From Myxococcales bacterium (lineage in GTDB: Bacteria; Myxococcota; UBA796; SXON01): 61,342 bases of DNA. Both the position numbers and the translations under genes were made by a program. The stretch lies in the NCBI GenBank assembly GCA_009692585.1, contig SHYX01000030.1:1-61342 (forward strand), read 5' to 3'. The notes below the pieces were generated by a model. It was not told the origin of the DNA. It saw nothing but the letters and a program-made list of their open reading frames with translations, and made no database searches. Below, piece by piece: positions 25,560-34,502 of this stretch (position 1 is its first letter; each line of letters starts with the position of its first letter).

Positions 25560-26165
25560 ATGCTGATCGTCTTCGCGCGCGTCCCCGAGCCCGGCACCAC
25601 CAAGACTCGGCTCATTCCACGCCTCGGTCCCACCGGGGCCGCCCGCCTGGCCGCCGCCATGACCGCCGATGTGCTCGACACCGTGCGCGCGAGTGGCCTG
25701 CCGTTCCGCGTGGCGCTCGACGGGAACCTTCGCCACCCCTGGGTGCGGACGCTCGCGTGCGAATGGGAGCCTCAGGTCGCCGGCGATCTGGGGCGGCGGC
25801 TCAGCCACGCCCTGCGCCACGGCGGGGTTGCCTTGGGCTCCGACGCGCCCACGCTTCCCGCCGGCCTGGTCCACGAAGCGCACGCCTCGACCGCGGATGT
25901 GGTGCTCGCACCGGCCTTCGACGGGGGGTATGTCCTGGTGGGCGTCTCGGACCCGGCCGACATCTTCGAACTGGTGCCCTGGTCCAGCCCCGAGACCTAC
26001 GCATGTCAGCACCAGCGCGCCCTCGACCTCGGCCGCTCGGTCCGGGTGCTCCCGTTCTGGTACGACGTGGACGGTCCGGCGGATCTGGACTTCCTGGCGA
26101 ACCAACTACGGACACTACCGGAGCGAGTGGCCCCGCGCACCCGGAGTTTCCTCGCCGCCGGCTGA
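25560..26165 (+). CDS. DUF2064 / TIGR04282-type glycosyltransferase-like protein
   Basis: A 201-residue nucleotide-diphospho-sugar-transferase-like protein. It begins MLIVFARVPEPGTTKTRLIPRLG, the classic start of this family, and has the GSDAPTLPAGLV metal/nucleotide motif and APAFDGGYVLVGV. Members occur next to arsenosugar or sugar-modifying genes; here the neighbours are a toxin-antitoxin pair and a GH3 enzyme, giving no clear pathway. It starts six bases after the toxin, so it may share that transcript. Confidence 0.88.
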   Translation: MLIVFARVPEPGTTKTRLIPRLGPTGAARLAAAMTADVLDTVRASGLPFRVALDGNLRHPWVRTLACEWEPQVAGDLGRRLSHALRHGGVALGSDAPTLPAGLVHEAHASTADVVLAPAFDGGYVLVGVSDPADIFELVPWSSPETYACQHQRALDLGRSVRVLPFWYDVDGPADLDFLANQLRTLPERVAPRTRSFLAAG

Positions 26166-26174
26166 GAACACCGG

Positions 26175-27725
26175 TCAGGGGGCGCCAAGGCTTACCAGCT
26201 CCGCGAACGCCGCGGCGTCCAATGCCACCGGGTCCTTCACCTGGGCCTCGGGCGCTCCCGCGGCCACCCGCGTGGCCTTCCAGCGCTCCCAGGCGGCGGG
26301 ATCGATGCGTAAAATCTGAGGCGCGTGGTAGCGACCGGTGGCGCGGCGGTCCGCGTATTCCAGATTGAGCGCGACCAATGCGCGATCGAATGTATCAGAT
26401 ATATTGAGTGGAAGTTCCTCGGTTGTCCCGATGGCAATGGTCAGTGACGGGACCTCGGCCCAGGCGATTGTCGCGGCGATCGCGGAGGCTGCGGGCACAG
26501 ATTCCTGCAGGGCGGCTTGGAGCTGGGCCTCGGTGACGCGTTCCCCCACTGCTGACAACTCGGCCCCGGCGCGACGGAGGAAGACCATCCGGGGCACCCT
26601 CCCCAGAAAGCCGGTGATCTGCACGAGATCACCGAGATCGTAGCGGTACAGACCCGCTTCGGTGGTGACCACGAGGCGGTACACCTGTCCGGCTTGGACC
26701 TCCCAGGCCCAGTGGGCCACGCCGCCCTCGTCCACGAACTCCAGCAGGTGTCCACCCAACCAGGCGACGGGGTCGCCATCGTCCACCGGGACGGCAAAAT
26801 AGCCTTCGGAGGCGGTGACGCCGACCTCCCGCACCGGGATTTTCCGCCCCATGGCGGCGGGCAGGCGATCGACGAAGAACCGGGCCGGCCCCCCCGTCCA
26901 GCAGTTGAGGCGACGCAGGTTCCATGGCCAGGCCGGCGTGTCCCCGAGCGTACGCCGGGCGAGGCCCCGGCTGCCGGTCCGGTTGAGGGTCCCATCGGCG
27001 AGGTCGCGCCTGAGCTCCTCCCACCACTCGTGCAATCGGCGTGTGTACAACAAGATCGTCGACGGGTTGGCCGCCGTCCAGCTTCGGACGTCGGTCGCGA
27101 GGGCGTGACGCAGAATCGTGTATTGGCGAAGGCTCACGTCGGCGATGCCGTAGGCCTCGTAGGGGACAGGGGCGCGCCAGCGGACCCAGAACGGCTGGGC
27201 CAGGAACATCCGCCCGGTGTTGCTTCCCACCGGAAGGCCGCCCGAGGTGTGGCCGGCCACGGCGGGGGAGACGATGGACAGGGCCGATCCGCCCGCCAAC
27301 CCTTCGTCGTCCCGCAACAATCCGAGCACCCAGAGACGTTGGGCGTCAGCGACGGAGCGGGCCCAGGTTCCGGTGACCGGCAGCCGCTTGGGCGCCCCGG
27401 TGGTTCCGCTGGTCTGGACCAACTGGAGCACGCGCTCCCCACGCAGGACGTTGTGTTCACCCGCTTCGACACGATCCAACCAGGGGCGGTGGGTGGCGTG
27501 GTCGACGATGGGGAGGGTGTCGCGGAACTCGGCGAGGCCTTCGGTGCCACGGATATGGAAGGCCCGGGCGAACGCGGAGCTTTTCGCGCCGTCGAGGATG
27601 GTCTTCAGCCGCGCTCGTTGGGCCGCCTCGGGTTCGGCGAGGCTTTGCTGGAAGCGCGCGACCGGCGCCCCGCCGAGCGCACGGAGCAGACGGTAGGGGC
27701 CGTGTCCGTCCGGCGGGAAAATCAC
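26175..27725 (-). CDS. GH3 auxin-responsive-promoter family amido synthetase
   Basis: A 516-residue protein of the GH3 family, known in plants for joining jasmonate or auxin to amino acids through an acyl-AMP. Visible blocks: FQQSLAEPEAAQRARLKTILDGAKSSAFAR, LVQTSGTTGAPKRLP (phosphate loop, 105-110), ANPSTILLYTRRLHEWWEELRRDL, VGVTASEGYFAVPVDDG, and GLYRYDLGDLVQITGF. Bacterial GH3 proteins are mostly uncharacterised. GTG start without a clear ribosome site. Convergent with the DUF2064 gene (nine bases) and divergent from the pseudokinase gene. Acyl and amine substrates unknown. Confidence 0.9.
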   Translation of the reverse strand: MIFPPDGHGPYRLLRALGGAPVARFQQSLAEPEAAQRARLKTILDGAKSSAFARAFHIRGTEGLAEFRDTLPIVDHATHRPWLDRVEAGEHNVLRGERVLQLVQTSGTTGAPKRLPVTGTWARSVADAQRLWVLGLLRDDEGLAGGSALSIVSPAVAGHTSGGLPVGSNTGRMFLAQPFWVRWRAPVPYEAYGIADVSLRQYTILRHALATDVRSWTAANPSTILLYTRRLHEWWEELRRDLADGTLNRTGSRGLARRTLGDTPAWPWNLRRLNCWTGGPARFFVDRLPAAMGRKIPVREVGVTASEGYFAVPVDDGDPVAWLGGHLLEFVDEGGVAHWAWEVQAGQVYRLVVTTEAGLYRYDLGDLVQITGFLGRVPRMVFLRRAGAELSAVGERVTEAQLQAALQESVPAASAIAATIAWAEVPSLTIAIGTTEELPLNISDTFDRALVALNLEYADRRATGRYHAPQILRIDPAAWERWKATRVAAGAPEAQVKDPVALDAAAFAELVSLGAP

Positions 27726-27799
27726 TGCAGTCGGCTAACCGTCTTCGGTAGCCGCCGGGGTCCCCGCCCGTTACCTTCGCGCGACCTTTCAGGTAGGGA

Positions 27800-29791
27800 A
27801 TGCGCAGCGGCGACACCGTGCGGGACGGCCAGGGCAACGCGTATCAGGTGGGGCAGCTGCTCGGGCGCGGCCTGTGGGGGAGGTGTTTCGTCGCGCGGCG
27901 CGAGCTGACGGATCAGCTCTTCGTGCTGAAAGTTCCCCTGGCGCCCGACGACATCCGCGGGGAGGGTGGCGCGCCGGAGTCCTTCTTCCTGGCCTGCCGC
28001 GACGCGCTGATGGAGGAGGCCCGGCTCTACGAGCAGGGGCAAGTGCCCTTCCTTCCCAGGCTCGAAGCGCGCTTCACCGGCCCGGACGGCCAGCCGGCGA
28101 TGTTGTTGCCGCGACTGGCCGAGTCGCTTGAAAGCCGCATCCAGGAGGGGCTTGGCGTCGGCCCGCTGGTCGAGGCGATCCTCGTGGTCGCAAAGCTGGT
28201 GCGTCAGCTCGCCGGCGGGGGCGTGGCGGGCGCGACCGTGCACGGCGGGCTGCGGACCACCAACATCCTGTACTCCGACAGCGGCGAGCTCTTCCTCACC
28301 GATGTCGCGACGCCGGCCACACGGCGGAACATTACCGCATTCGTGAACCAGGCGCCTCAGGGGCATGCGTGGTTGCCTCCTGAAGTGGTGGGCGGTGGCG
28401 CCGGCGGCGATGGGACGTGGTCGCCGGCCGTGGACACCTGGGCGCTCTCGATGATTCTGTGGCGGGGGATCGTGGGCCCGGAAGTGCCGATCTCCTGGCC
28501 GACCCGCGGGCTGGACAAGGCGTCGGCGGGCGCGGTGAAGGACAAGCTCATCCAGCGGATGAAGGCCGAGGACAGCAATCCTCGGTTCCACGGCCGGCTG
28601 GCCGAGCGGGTGGGGGTGCTCTTGTCTCGCGCGCTTTCGTTGGAGGTTGCGCCGTCTCCGCCCTACCGTTTCTCGCGACTGGACGAGTTCGTGCTGCGCT
28701 TGGAGGAGGTGGCGGCGCTCATCCGCCCCCAGGTGACGAGCGTGGGCAAGGTATTGCACGATCGGCCCGCGGCGCGTCCTTTCTTCGCGACCGACGAGGC
28801 CGTGAGCTTCTCCGTCACGGTGGGCGTGACCGCCGGCGTCGAGGGGCGGGAGGAGATCGGCGTCGGCATCGCCGTGTTCGACCTCGCGCGGGACTCTCGC
28901 GTCAAGGATCTCGACCTGGGGTACACGGTCGAGAAACATCCCTCGGGTCGGTACCGCTTCGCGTTCCGCATCAACGGGATGGGTCCGGGGCCCTACCGGG
29001 CCCGGGTGGCCTTCGCGATCCGTGACAGTGGCCAGCCACCGGCGACCGCCGAGTCAGAGTTCGAGATTCGGGCGGCGCCGGGCTGGGTGCCACCCGCGGA
29101 CGCGCCGCTGGCCGCGCCGCCGCTCGCGTTCGCCCGGGAACAGACCGGGGTCACCAGTCCGCGGCTTGAGCCTCCGAGCGCCGCCGACACGCCCGTCGGC
29201 GTCATTCATACGCGGACCGCCGTCCTGCCGGCCGCAGGCGACCCGCCCGCCGCCGCCGAGGCTGTGCCTACCGCCGCGCGTGACCGGGAGCCCGCCCGCC
29301 AGAAGGGGTCCGAGGTGGGAGCCCCGGAGCCGCTTTGCGAAATCCCGTTGCCGCGGGGGAACGTCGCGCCGCCGCCGATTGATGCCGAGCCAACCCCGGT
29401 TGCGCGTCCACGGCCGCTCTTGCCAGAGTCCGCCCCACCGCTTTTGCCGATCCACGCACCCGAACGGGTCCGGGCGGCAGTTCCCGCGGCGATCGCCTCC
29501 CCGCTGCCGCCTACCCCGGCCGCGATGGGCGGTCCCGGCGCGCTCGATGAACCGGCCTTCGAACCCCCGCGCAGTTGGACGTACGAGCCGATTCCCCGCG
29601 GGAAGCAGGCAGCGGTCGCCAATGATGATCCGCCTTCCCAGGTGGATGGGGCGGGCGAAGACGACGGCGAGCCCTCGCCCATCGGAAAATTCTTCACGTC
29701 TGTCAAAAACGACCCCTTTGTGTTGGTGATGAGCTCACTCGCAGGGTTGATCCTTATTCTTCTTGTCCTGTTCCTCGCCCTTCGGAGTTAG
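27800..29791 (+). CDS. Tail-anchored kinase-fold protein, likely pseudokinase
   Basis: A 663-residue protein. Residues about 10-300 follow the Ser/Thr kinase fold: LLGRGLWGRCFVARR (Gly loop, 20-34), FVLKV with Lys44, then HGGLRTTNIL (148-157) where HRDLKPEN is expected, so the catalytic Asp is Gly150 while Asn155 is kept, and TDVA for DFG (Asp168 kept). Loss of the HRD Asp suggests a pseudokinase. Residues about 330-420 form a beta-sandwich-like region, followed by a ~210-residue Pro/Ala-rich linker. The last 24 residues (FVLVMSSLAGLILILLVLFLALRS) are a single tail anchor, so the kinase fold faces the cytoplasm. Seven bases separate it from pepA. Confidence 0.85.
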   Translation: MRSGDTVRDGQGNAYQVGQLLGRGLWGRCFVARRELTDQLFVLKVPLAPDDIRGEGGAPESFFLACRDALMEEARLYEQGQVPFLPRLEARFTGPDGQPAMLLPRLAESLESRIQEGLGVGPLVEAILVVAKLVRQLAGGGVAGATVHGGLRTTNILYSDSGELFLTDVATPATRRNITAFVNQAPQGHAWLPPEVVGGGAGGDGTWSPAVDTWALSMILWRGIVGPEVPISWPTRGLDKASAGAVKDKLIQRMKAEDSNPRFHGRLAERVGVLLSRALSLEVAPSPPYRFSRLDEFVLRLEEVAALIRPQVTSVGKVLHDRPAARPFFATDEAVSFSVTVGVTAGVEGREEIGVGIAVFDLARDSRVKDLDLGYTVEKHPSGRYRFAFRINGMGPGPYRARVAFAIRDSGQPPATAESEFEIRAAPGWVPPADAPLAAPPLAFAREQTGVTSPRLEPPSAADTPVGVIHTRTAVLPAAGDPPAAAEAVPTAARDREPARQKGSEVGAPEPLCEIPLPRGNVAPPPIDAEPTPVARPRPLLPESAPPLLPIHAPERVRAAVPAAIASPLPPTPAAMGGPGALDEPAFEPPRSWTYEPIPRGKQAAVANDDPPSQVDGAGEDDGEPSPIGKFFTSVKNDPFVLVMSSLAGLILILLVLFLALRS

Positions 29792-29798
29792 TTCCTCC

Positions 29799-31256
29799 AT
29801 GCGTATTTCGTTTTCTTCCGACCGCGCCTTGACCCAGGCTGTGGATGTCCTTGCCGTCGTCGTCCCTCAGGGCAGGCTGGCCACTGCCGTGGCGGACCTC
29901 GATGGTGCCGATGGTTTTGGCGGGGCGCTGGCCGGCGCCGCGCGGGACGACACCTTCGAGGGGCGGTCGGGCACGACCTTCTGGACACCGGCGCTCGGGC
30001 GCATCGCGGCCCGTCGGGTACTCCTGGTCGGGGCCGGTCCCGGTGATCTCCGCGCCGCGGCGGGCCACGCCGGGCGTCAGGCCCGCGAAAAGGGCGCCAA
30101 GATTGTCGCGCTCTATTGTGCCGAACCGGCGTTCGCCGGCGAAGGGATCGCCCTGGCGATCGAAGCGTTCGCCGAGGGGAACTACCGCTTCGACAAGTAC
30201 AAGCCGGTGGCCCAGCGTAAGGCCGCCGCCGACGAGCTCCGCTTCGTCGGGGTCGCGGAAGATGCTGCGGCGGTGGCGCGCGCCGAGGCGCTGGCCGCTG
30301 GGCAGGAGCTTGCGCGCAACCTCGTGAACGAACCGGCGGCAGAGGTCCATCCGGACAGCCTCGCCGCCATCGCCGAGGGCCTCGCCAACGGGGACGACAT
30401 CACGGTCGTGGCCTCCTGGGACTTCGACACCATCAAGCAGAAGGGCATGGGCGGCATCGCCGCGGTCGGGCAGGGCAGCGACATCAAGCCTCGGTTCGTC
30501 CACCTGCGCTACGAGCCCAAGGGCGGCGCCAAGGCCCACGTCGCGCTCGTGGGCAAGGGGGTCACCTTCGATTCCGGCGGCCTGTCGCTCAAGCCCAGCG
30601 ACGGCATGATGACCATGCGCTGTGACATGGCCGGCTCCGCGGCGGTCATCGGGGTGATGAAGGCGCTGTCCGTGTCGCGACCAAACGTGCGTGTGGACGT
30701 GATTTTCGGGGCCGTTGAGAACATGCCCAGCGGCAACAGCTACAAGCTGGGCGACATCCTCAAAATGTACAGCGGCAAGCGGGTGGAGATCCACAACACC
30801 GACGCCGAGGGGCGGCTGGTGCTCGCGGACTGTCTCCATTACGCCAGCGGTCTGAAGCCCGATGTGGTCGTCGATCTCGCCACGCTCACGGGCGCGGCCG
30901 TGGTGGCGCTGGGGGACTGGTATACGGCGCTGTACTCGCGCGAAGATTCGACTGCGAATCAGCTTCTGTCCGCGGCCGGCACCTGTGGAGAGGCGGCGTG
31001 GCGGATGCCGCTGCCCGATTTGTATCGCGACAAGATCAAGGCTGAGTGGGGCGAGACCAAGAACACCGGCGGTCGCAGCGCTGGCAGCATCACCGCGGCG
31101 TTGTTCCTGAGTGATTTCGTGACCACGCCGAAATGGGCCCACCTCGACATCGCCGGTCCCGCGTTCCTGGACGCGCCGCTTCTACACTACGTTCAGGGGG
31201 GGACGGGCACCATGGTCCGCACGCTCTGCCGGTGGATTCACGGGCTGGGCGAGTAG
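29799..31256 (+). CDS. pepA: Leucyl aminopeptidase (M17)
   Basis: A 485-residue zinc/manganese aminopeptidase of the M17 family that removes N-terminal residues in the cytoplasm. The metal and catalytic residues are all present: VGKGVTFDSGGLSLK (Lys253, Asp258, Lys265), MRCDMAGSAAV (Asp276), and the signature NTDAEGRLVLAD (Asp335, Glu337, Arg339). The N-terminal domain is also typical. ATG at 29799 has GGAG about twelve bases upstream; an in-frame ATG at 29763 overlaps the pseudokinase end. Its stop abuts the stop of rsmI on the other strand with no gap. Confidence 0.95.
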   Translation: MRISFSSDRALTQAVDVLAVVVPQGRLATAVADLDGADGFGGALAGAARDDTFEGRSGTTFWTPALGRIAARRVLLVGAGPGDLRAAAGHAGRQAREKGAKIVALYCAEPAFAGEGIALAIEAFAEGNYRFDKYKPVAQRKAAADELRFVGVAEDAAAVARAEALAAGQELARNLVNEPAAEVHPDSLAAIAEGLANGDDITVVASWDFDTIKQKGMGGIAAVGQGSDIKPRFVHLRYEPKGGAKAHVALVGKGVTFDSGGLSLKPSDGMMTMRCDMAGSAAVIGVMKALSVSRPNVRVDVIFGAVENMPSGNSYKLGDILKMYSGKRVEIHNTDAEGRLVLADCLHYASGLKPDVVVDLATLTGAAVVALGDWYTALYSREDSTANQLLSAAGTCGEAAWRMPLPDLYRDKIKAEWGETKNTGGRSAGSITAALFLSDFVTTPKWAHLDIAGPAFLDAPLLHYVQGGTGTMVRTLCRWIHGLGE

Positions 31257-32081
31257 TCAGGTCTTCCCCAAGAGTTCCAGCACCTTGCGGTAGGCTTCGC
31301 GCTTGCTGAGCCCGGTGGCCTCGGCAAGGGCGTCGCGAACGGCACGCGCGTCCATCTGTTGAGCCAACAGGCGGCGGGCCAGGGCGTCCACGTCGTCAGC
31401 GAGCGGGCGTTTTAGGGGTGGGCCGAGCAGCAGCACCACCTCGCCCCGGCGTTCGTCGCCCAGCGCGATTCGCACCTCGGCGGCGGTCCCGCGGAGCCAC
31501 TGCTCGTGGATCCGGGTGAGGTTGCGTGCGACGCACACCGGGCGGTCATCCCACGTCTCGGCCAGCCAGTCCAGGGTCGCGGGGAGGCGGACCGGGGATT
31601 CCAGGAAGACGAGGGTGGCGGCAAGGCCGCGCAATTCGTCGTAGAGGGCGGCGCGCCCCCCCGCATCGCGGGGAAAAAAGCCTGCGTGCAGGAAGCGATC
31701 CGTCGGAAGTCCCGAGCCGACGAGGGCAACGAGCGGCGCGTTGGCCCCCGGGATCACGTCGATGGGGATGCCCGCTTCCACGCAGGCGCGCACCAGTCGG
31801 AAGCCAGGATCGTTGACCAGCGGCGTCCCCGCTTCGCTGCACAGGGCCAGGTGCTGCCCCGCGGCGAGGCGAGCGAGGACCTGGGGCAGGCGCTCGACTT
31901 CGTTATGGTCGTGAAAGCTGAAGAGCCGCGCCGTCTGCCCGTGATGCGCGAGGAGCGCGGCGGTCGTGCGTGTGTCTTCGCAGGCGACGGCGTCGGCCTC
32001 CCTCAGTACGCGCAGCGCCCGCAGCGTGATGTCCTCGGCGTTGCCGATCGGGACGGCGACGAGGGAGAGGCGACCGCTCAC
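31257..32081 (-). CDS. rsmI: 16S rRNA (cytidine1402-2'-O)-methyltransferase
   Basis: RsmI methylates the ribose of C1402 in the 30S decoding centre. The 274-residue product shows LSLVAVPIGNAEDITLRALRVLREADAVACEDTR at the start, LALCSEAGTPLVNDPGFRLVRACVEAGI, VIPGANAPLVAL and LVFLESPVRLPATL, all of the tetrapyrrole-methylase fold typical of RsmI, and a C-terminal helix-turn-helix-like tail (GLSKREAYRKVLELL). GTG at 32081 overlaps the stop of the deacylase gene (GTGA). Confidence 0.95.
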   Translation of the reverse strand: MSGRLSLVAVPIGNAEDITLRALRVLREADAVACEDTRTTAALLAHHGQTARLFSFHDHNEVERLPQVLARLAAGQHLALCSEAGTPLVNDPGFRLVRACVEAGIPIDVIPGANAPLVALVGSGLPTDRFLHAGFFPRDAGGRAALYDELRGLAATLVFLESPVRLPATLDWLAETWDDRPVCVARNLTRIHEQWLRGTAAEVRIALGDERRGEVVLLLGPPLKRPLADDVDALARRLLAQQMDARAVRDALAEATGLSKREAYRKVLELLGKT

Positions 32082-33061
32082 CCGCCCTCCGCCATCGCCC
32101 AGGTGCAGATCGGCACCCCGGCGACGACGTACGCGCGCTCGGCGGGCGCCAGGACGAATCCTGCGGCCTCGGCCACAACCTCCTGCAGGAGCACGCCGGC
32201 CAGGGACCGGACCTCGGCCACGACCGCGCCCTTGTCCAATACGACGCCAGCGCCCACCCGCGGCACCAGTACGCCCTTGGCCGAGGCGCGCGGTCCACTC
32301 TCCCGCCGCCACGGCCCGCCGGGCACCGGGGACACTGCGGGCGGCGCGGCCGCTGGCAGCATGCCCAGGGCGCTGAGCATGCCGAGGACCGCGCGAACCG
32401 TGACGTCCACGGCATCGGCGTCCAACACCAGTCGCGGGCCCGCTTCGATGGTCACCGTCGGCACCGATAGGCGGTTGAGGGCGGCTCCCGACAAGGATCG
32501 GTCGAGCCGGAAGCGGAGGTAACGGTCGTCCGGATACTCCCGAATCACGGTGAGGCCGGTCGCGACGGCCAGGCGGGCGGCGTCGGCTTCGACCCGCGCG
32601 CGCGCCTCGCCACGGAGCGACACGGCCCGGTCCAAGAGCGCGTAGGGGACCGCCCCGGGCGCGTCCGCGTGCAGGTCCACGACCAGGTCCGGGCGCCGCG
32701 CGGTGATGTCGGTCCAGGCCGCGTGGGCCAGGCGTTCGGCCGGAGCGCCGGCCGGGTCGCCGGGGAAGAGCCGGTTGAGGTCCTGGTCGTCCTGCGGGAA
32801 CCGACGGACCCGGCGCTCCAGGCCGTCGGGGTTCAGGCTGGGGTACAGGTGGACGGCGCCGGAGAGGAGCTGGGCTTCGAGGATGGGAATCAGTCGAAGC
32901 ACCGCGCCGGTGCCGGTGCACTCGTCGCCATGGACGTTGGCGGTGACCACCACGACCGGGCCACGGCCTGCGGGTGCCCGCCCCGGCGGCGCCGTCACCG
33001 ACACCACCACCAGATCCGCTCCCGGCCCGGGGGCCCTGACACGGGAGACGCTACGCGACAT
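32078..33061 (-). CDS. Succinylglutamate desuccinylase / aspartoacylase-like zinc deacylase
   Basis: A 327-residue M14-like zinc hydrolase. The metal site reads VTANVHGDECTG (His44, Glu47) and VVDLHADAPG (His131), with the substrate-handling YPSLNPDGLERR and the DLNRLFPG segment of the AstE/AspA superfamily. These enzymes remove acyl groups from amino acids or related amines. It sits between two rRNA methyltransferase genes with overlaps at both ends (11 bases upstream, GTGA downstream), which hints at co-expression but not at a shared pathway. Confidence 0.87.
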   Translation of the reverse strand: MSRSVSRVRAPGPGADLVVVSVTAPPGRAPAGRGPVVVVTANVHGDECTGTGAVLRLIPILEAQLLSGAVHLYPSLNPDGLERRVRRFPQDDQDLNRLFPGDPAGAPAERLAHAAWTDITARRPDLVVDLHADAPGAVPYALLDRAVSLRGEARARVEADAARLAVATGLTVIREYPDDRYLRFRLDRSLSGAALNRLSVPTVTIEAGPRLVLDADAVDVTVRAVLGMLSALGMLPAAAPPAVSPVPGGPWRRESGPRASAKGVLVPRVGAGVVLDKGAVVAEVRSLAGVLLQEVVAEAAGFVLAPAERAYVVAGVPICTWAMAEGG

Positions 33062-34238
33062 CGCCGGCCTCCATGACCCAGAATTTCAGGTAGCGGGATT
33101 CGGGGAAGTGCAGCGCGGCGGGGTGGTCGACGCCCGGGGTGCCCTCGTGGCACAGGCGCAACTCGCGCCCAGCGCGCTCGGCCCCCTCCTGCAACGCGCC
33201 CCCGAACTGCTTGGGCGACTGGGTCCCGAGGTTGCTGGCGGCGATGAGCCAGCCTCCGGGCTCCAATACCCGCAGTGAGGCCGCGGAAAGGCGAGCCCAG
33301 TCCTTTTCCCCTTGCCAGGTGCCGGCGTCGGAATGGCTGTAGCCCGGCGGATCGACCACCACCCGGTCGAAGCGCCGACCCTGGCGGCGGAAGCGGTCCA
33401 GCACCCGGAAGCAGTCCTCTGCCAGCAGCTCACCCGCGTCCAGTTCGTTGAGTGCGAAGTTGCGCCGGGCCCGCGCGAGGTGCCCCTCCGAAAGATCGAC
33501 GCTGACGACCTCGCCGGCGCCGTGCCGTCGGGCGCTGACCGAGAACGCGCCGGTGTGAGCGAACAGGTTGAGCACCCGCGTGCCGTGCCAGTGCCTCGCC
33601 ATCCACGCCCGATTGTCACGCATGTCGGTGAAGAGCCCGGCGTCCTTTCCGAGCGCAGGACGCACCTCGTAGGCCAGCCCCAGTTCGTGGACGACGACCT
33701 CGAGGATCGCTGCGTCGCCGAACACGCATCGGGGGGCACCGGTCGCCCGGTCGACGTCGCGAGGATCACGCCGCTCGGACAACCAGACGGCATCGATGTT
33801 GCCCAGCTCATCACGGGCGGCGAGCCCCGCCGACTCGCCGAGGGCGCGCAGGCTCGGCGAGTCAACGGCGACGACGACCACCCGGCCCCAGACGTCGACC
33901 CGGATCCCCGCGAGGTCGTCGTTCTCGGCGTTGACCAGGCGGTAGGCCGTGGCCTGGGGCCCGATGGACAACCGGCGACGGGCGGCGGCGCTCACCCGGG
34001 CGCCGATCAGGCCGGCGTCCACCGGACCCTCGTCGCGCCGAAAGCGCCGAACCGCGATCCAGCCCCGATCCGCGACGCCCAGGCCCAGCGCGGTGCCGCC
34101 TTCACCGCGAAGGCTGACCACCGTGCCCGGCGCAGCGCTTCCGCGGACCACCTCGGCCGGATAGACCCAAGGGAAGCCCCGTTTGAGCCATCCGGTGGAG
34201 TAGGCGTTGACGACGATTTCGGGGGGCGGCGCCGCCAT
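33051..34238 (-). CDS. RlmI/RlmK-type class I SAM-dependent rRNA methyltransferase
   Basis: A 395-residue protein with an N-terminal PUA-like part (about 8-80, GWLKRGFPWVYPAEV...), a central RNA-binding part, and a Rossmann methyltransferase domain: GKDAGLFTDMRDNR (197-210), motif I VLNLFAHTGAFSVSA (222-236), VSVDLS, and the catalytic-type VVVDPPGYS (293-301). This matches the family of 23S rRNA m5C methyltransferase RlmI. ATG at 34238 is preferred over 34277 because conserved sequence begins just after it. First gene of a three-gene overlapping run. Confidence 0.91.
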   Translation of the reverse strand: MAAPPPEIVVNAYSTGWLKRGFPWVYPAEVVRGSAAPGTVVSLRGEGGTALGLGVADRGWIAVRRFRRDEGPVDAGLIGARVSAAARRRLSIGPQATAYRLVNAENDDLAGIRVDVWGRVVVVAVDSPSLRALGESAGLAARDELGNIDAVWLSERRDPRDVDRATGAPRCVFGDAAILEVVVHELGLAYEVRPALGKDAGLFTDMRDNRAWMARHWHGTRVLNLFAHTGAFSVSARRHGAGEVVSVDLSEGHLARARRNFALNELDAGELLAEDCFRVLDRFRRQGRRFDRVVVDPPGYSHSDAGTWQGEKDWARLSAASLRVLEPGGWLIAASNLGTQSPKQFGGALQEGAERAGRELRLCHEGTPGVDHPAALHFPESRYLKFWVMEAGDVA

Positions 34239-34502
34239 GGGCTCTGGCTGTGTAGCGCGCCCCCACGCGATGCGCACCAGTCCGGGGAGGACTTCCCGAT
34301 GGCCGCTCGCCCGCTTTCCCAGACTTCGTTCCTTGATCCATCGTCCGCCGACTCACGGTGCCTGGAACCGGCGACCGTACCGTGGCTGTTGTCGCGGGCG
34401 TGTGCGACGCTGTCGTGCGCGTCAGCGTGCTCGTCGACCGACCACGAGAAACGCCGAACACTCCTACGGGGGTACGATGAGCGGCGCGTTAGCTGCCGGC
34501 CG

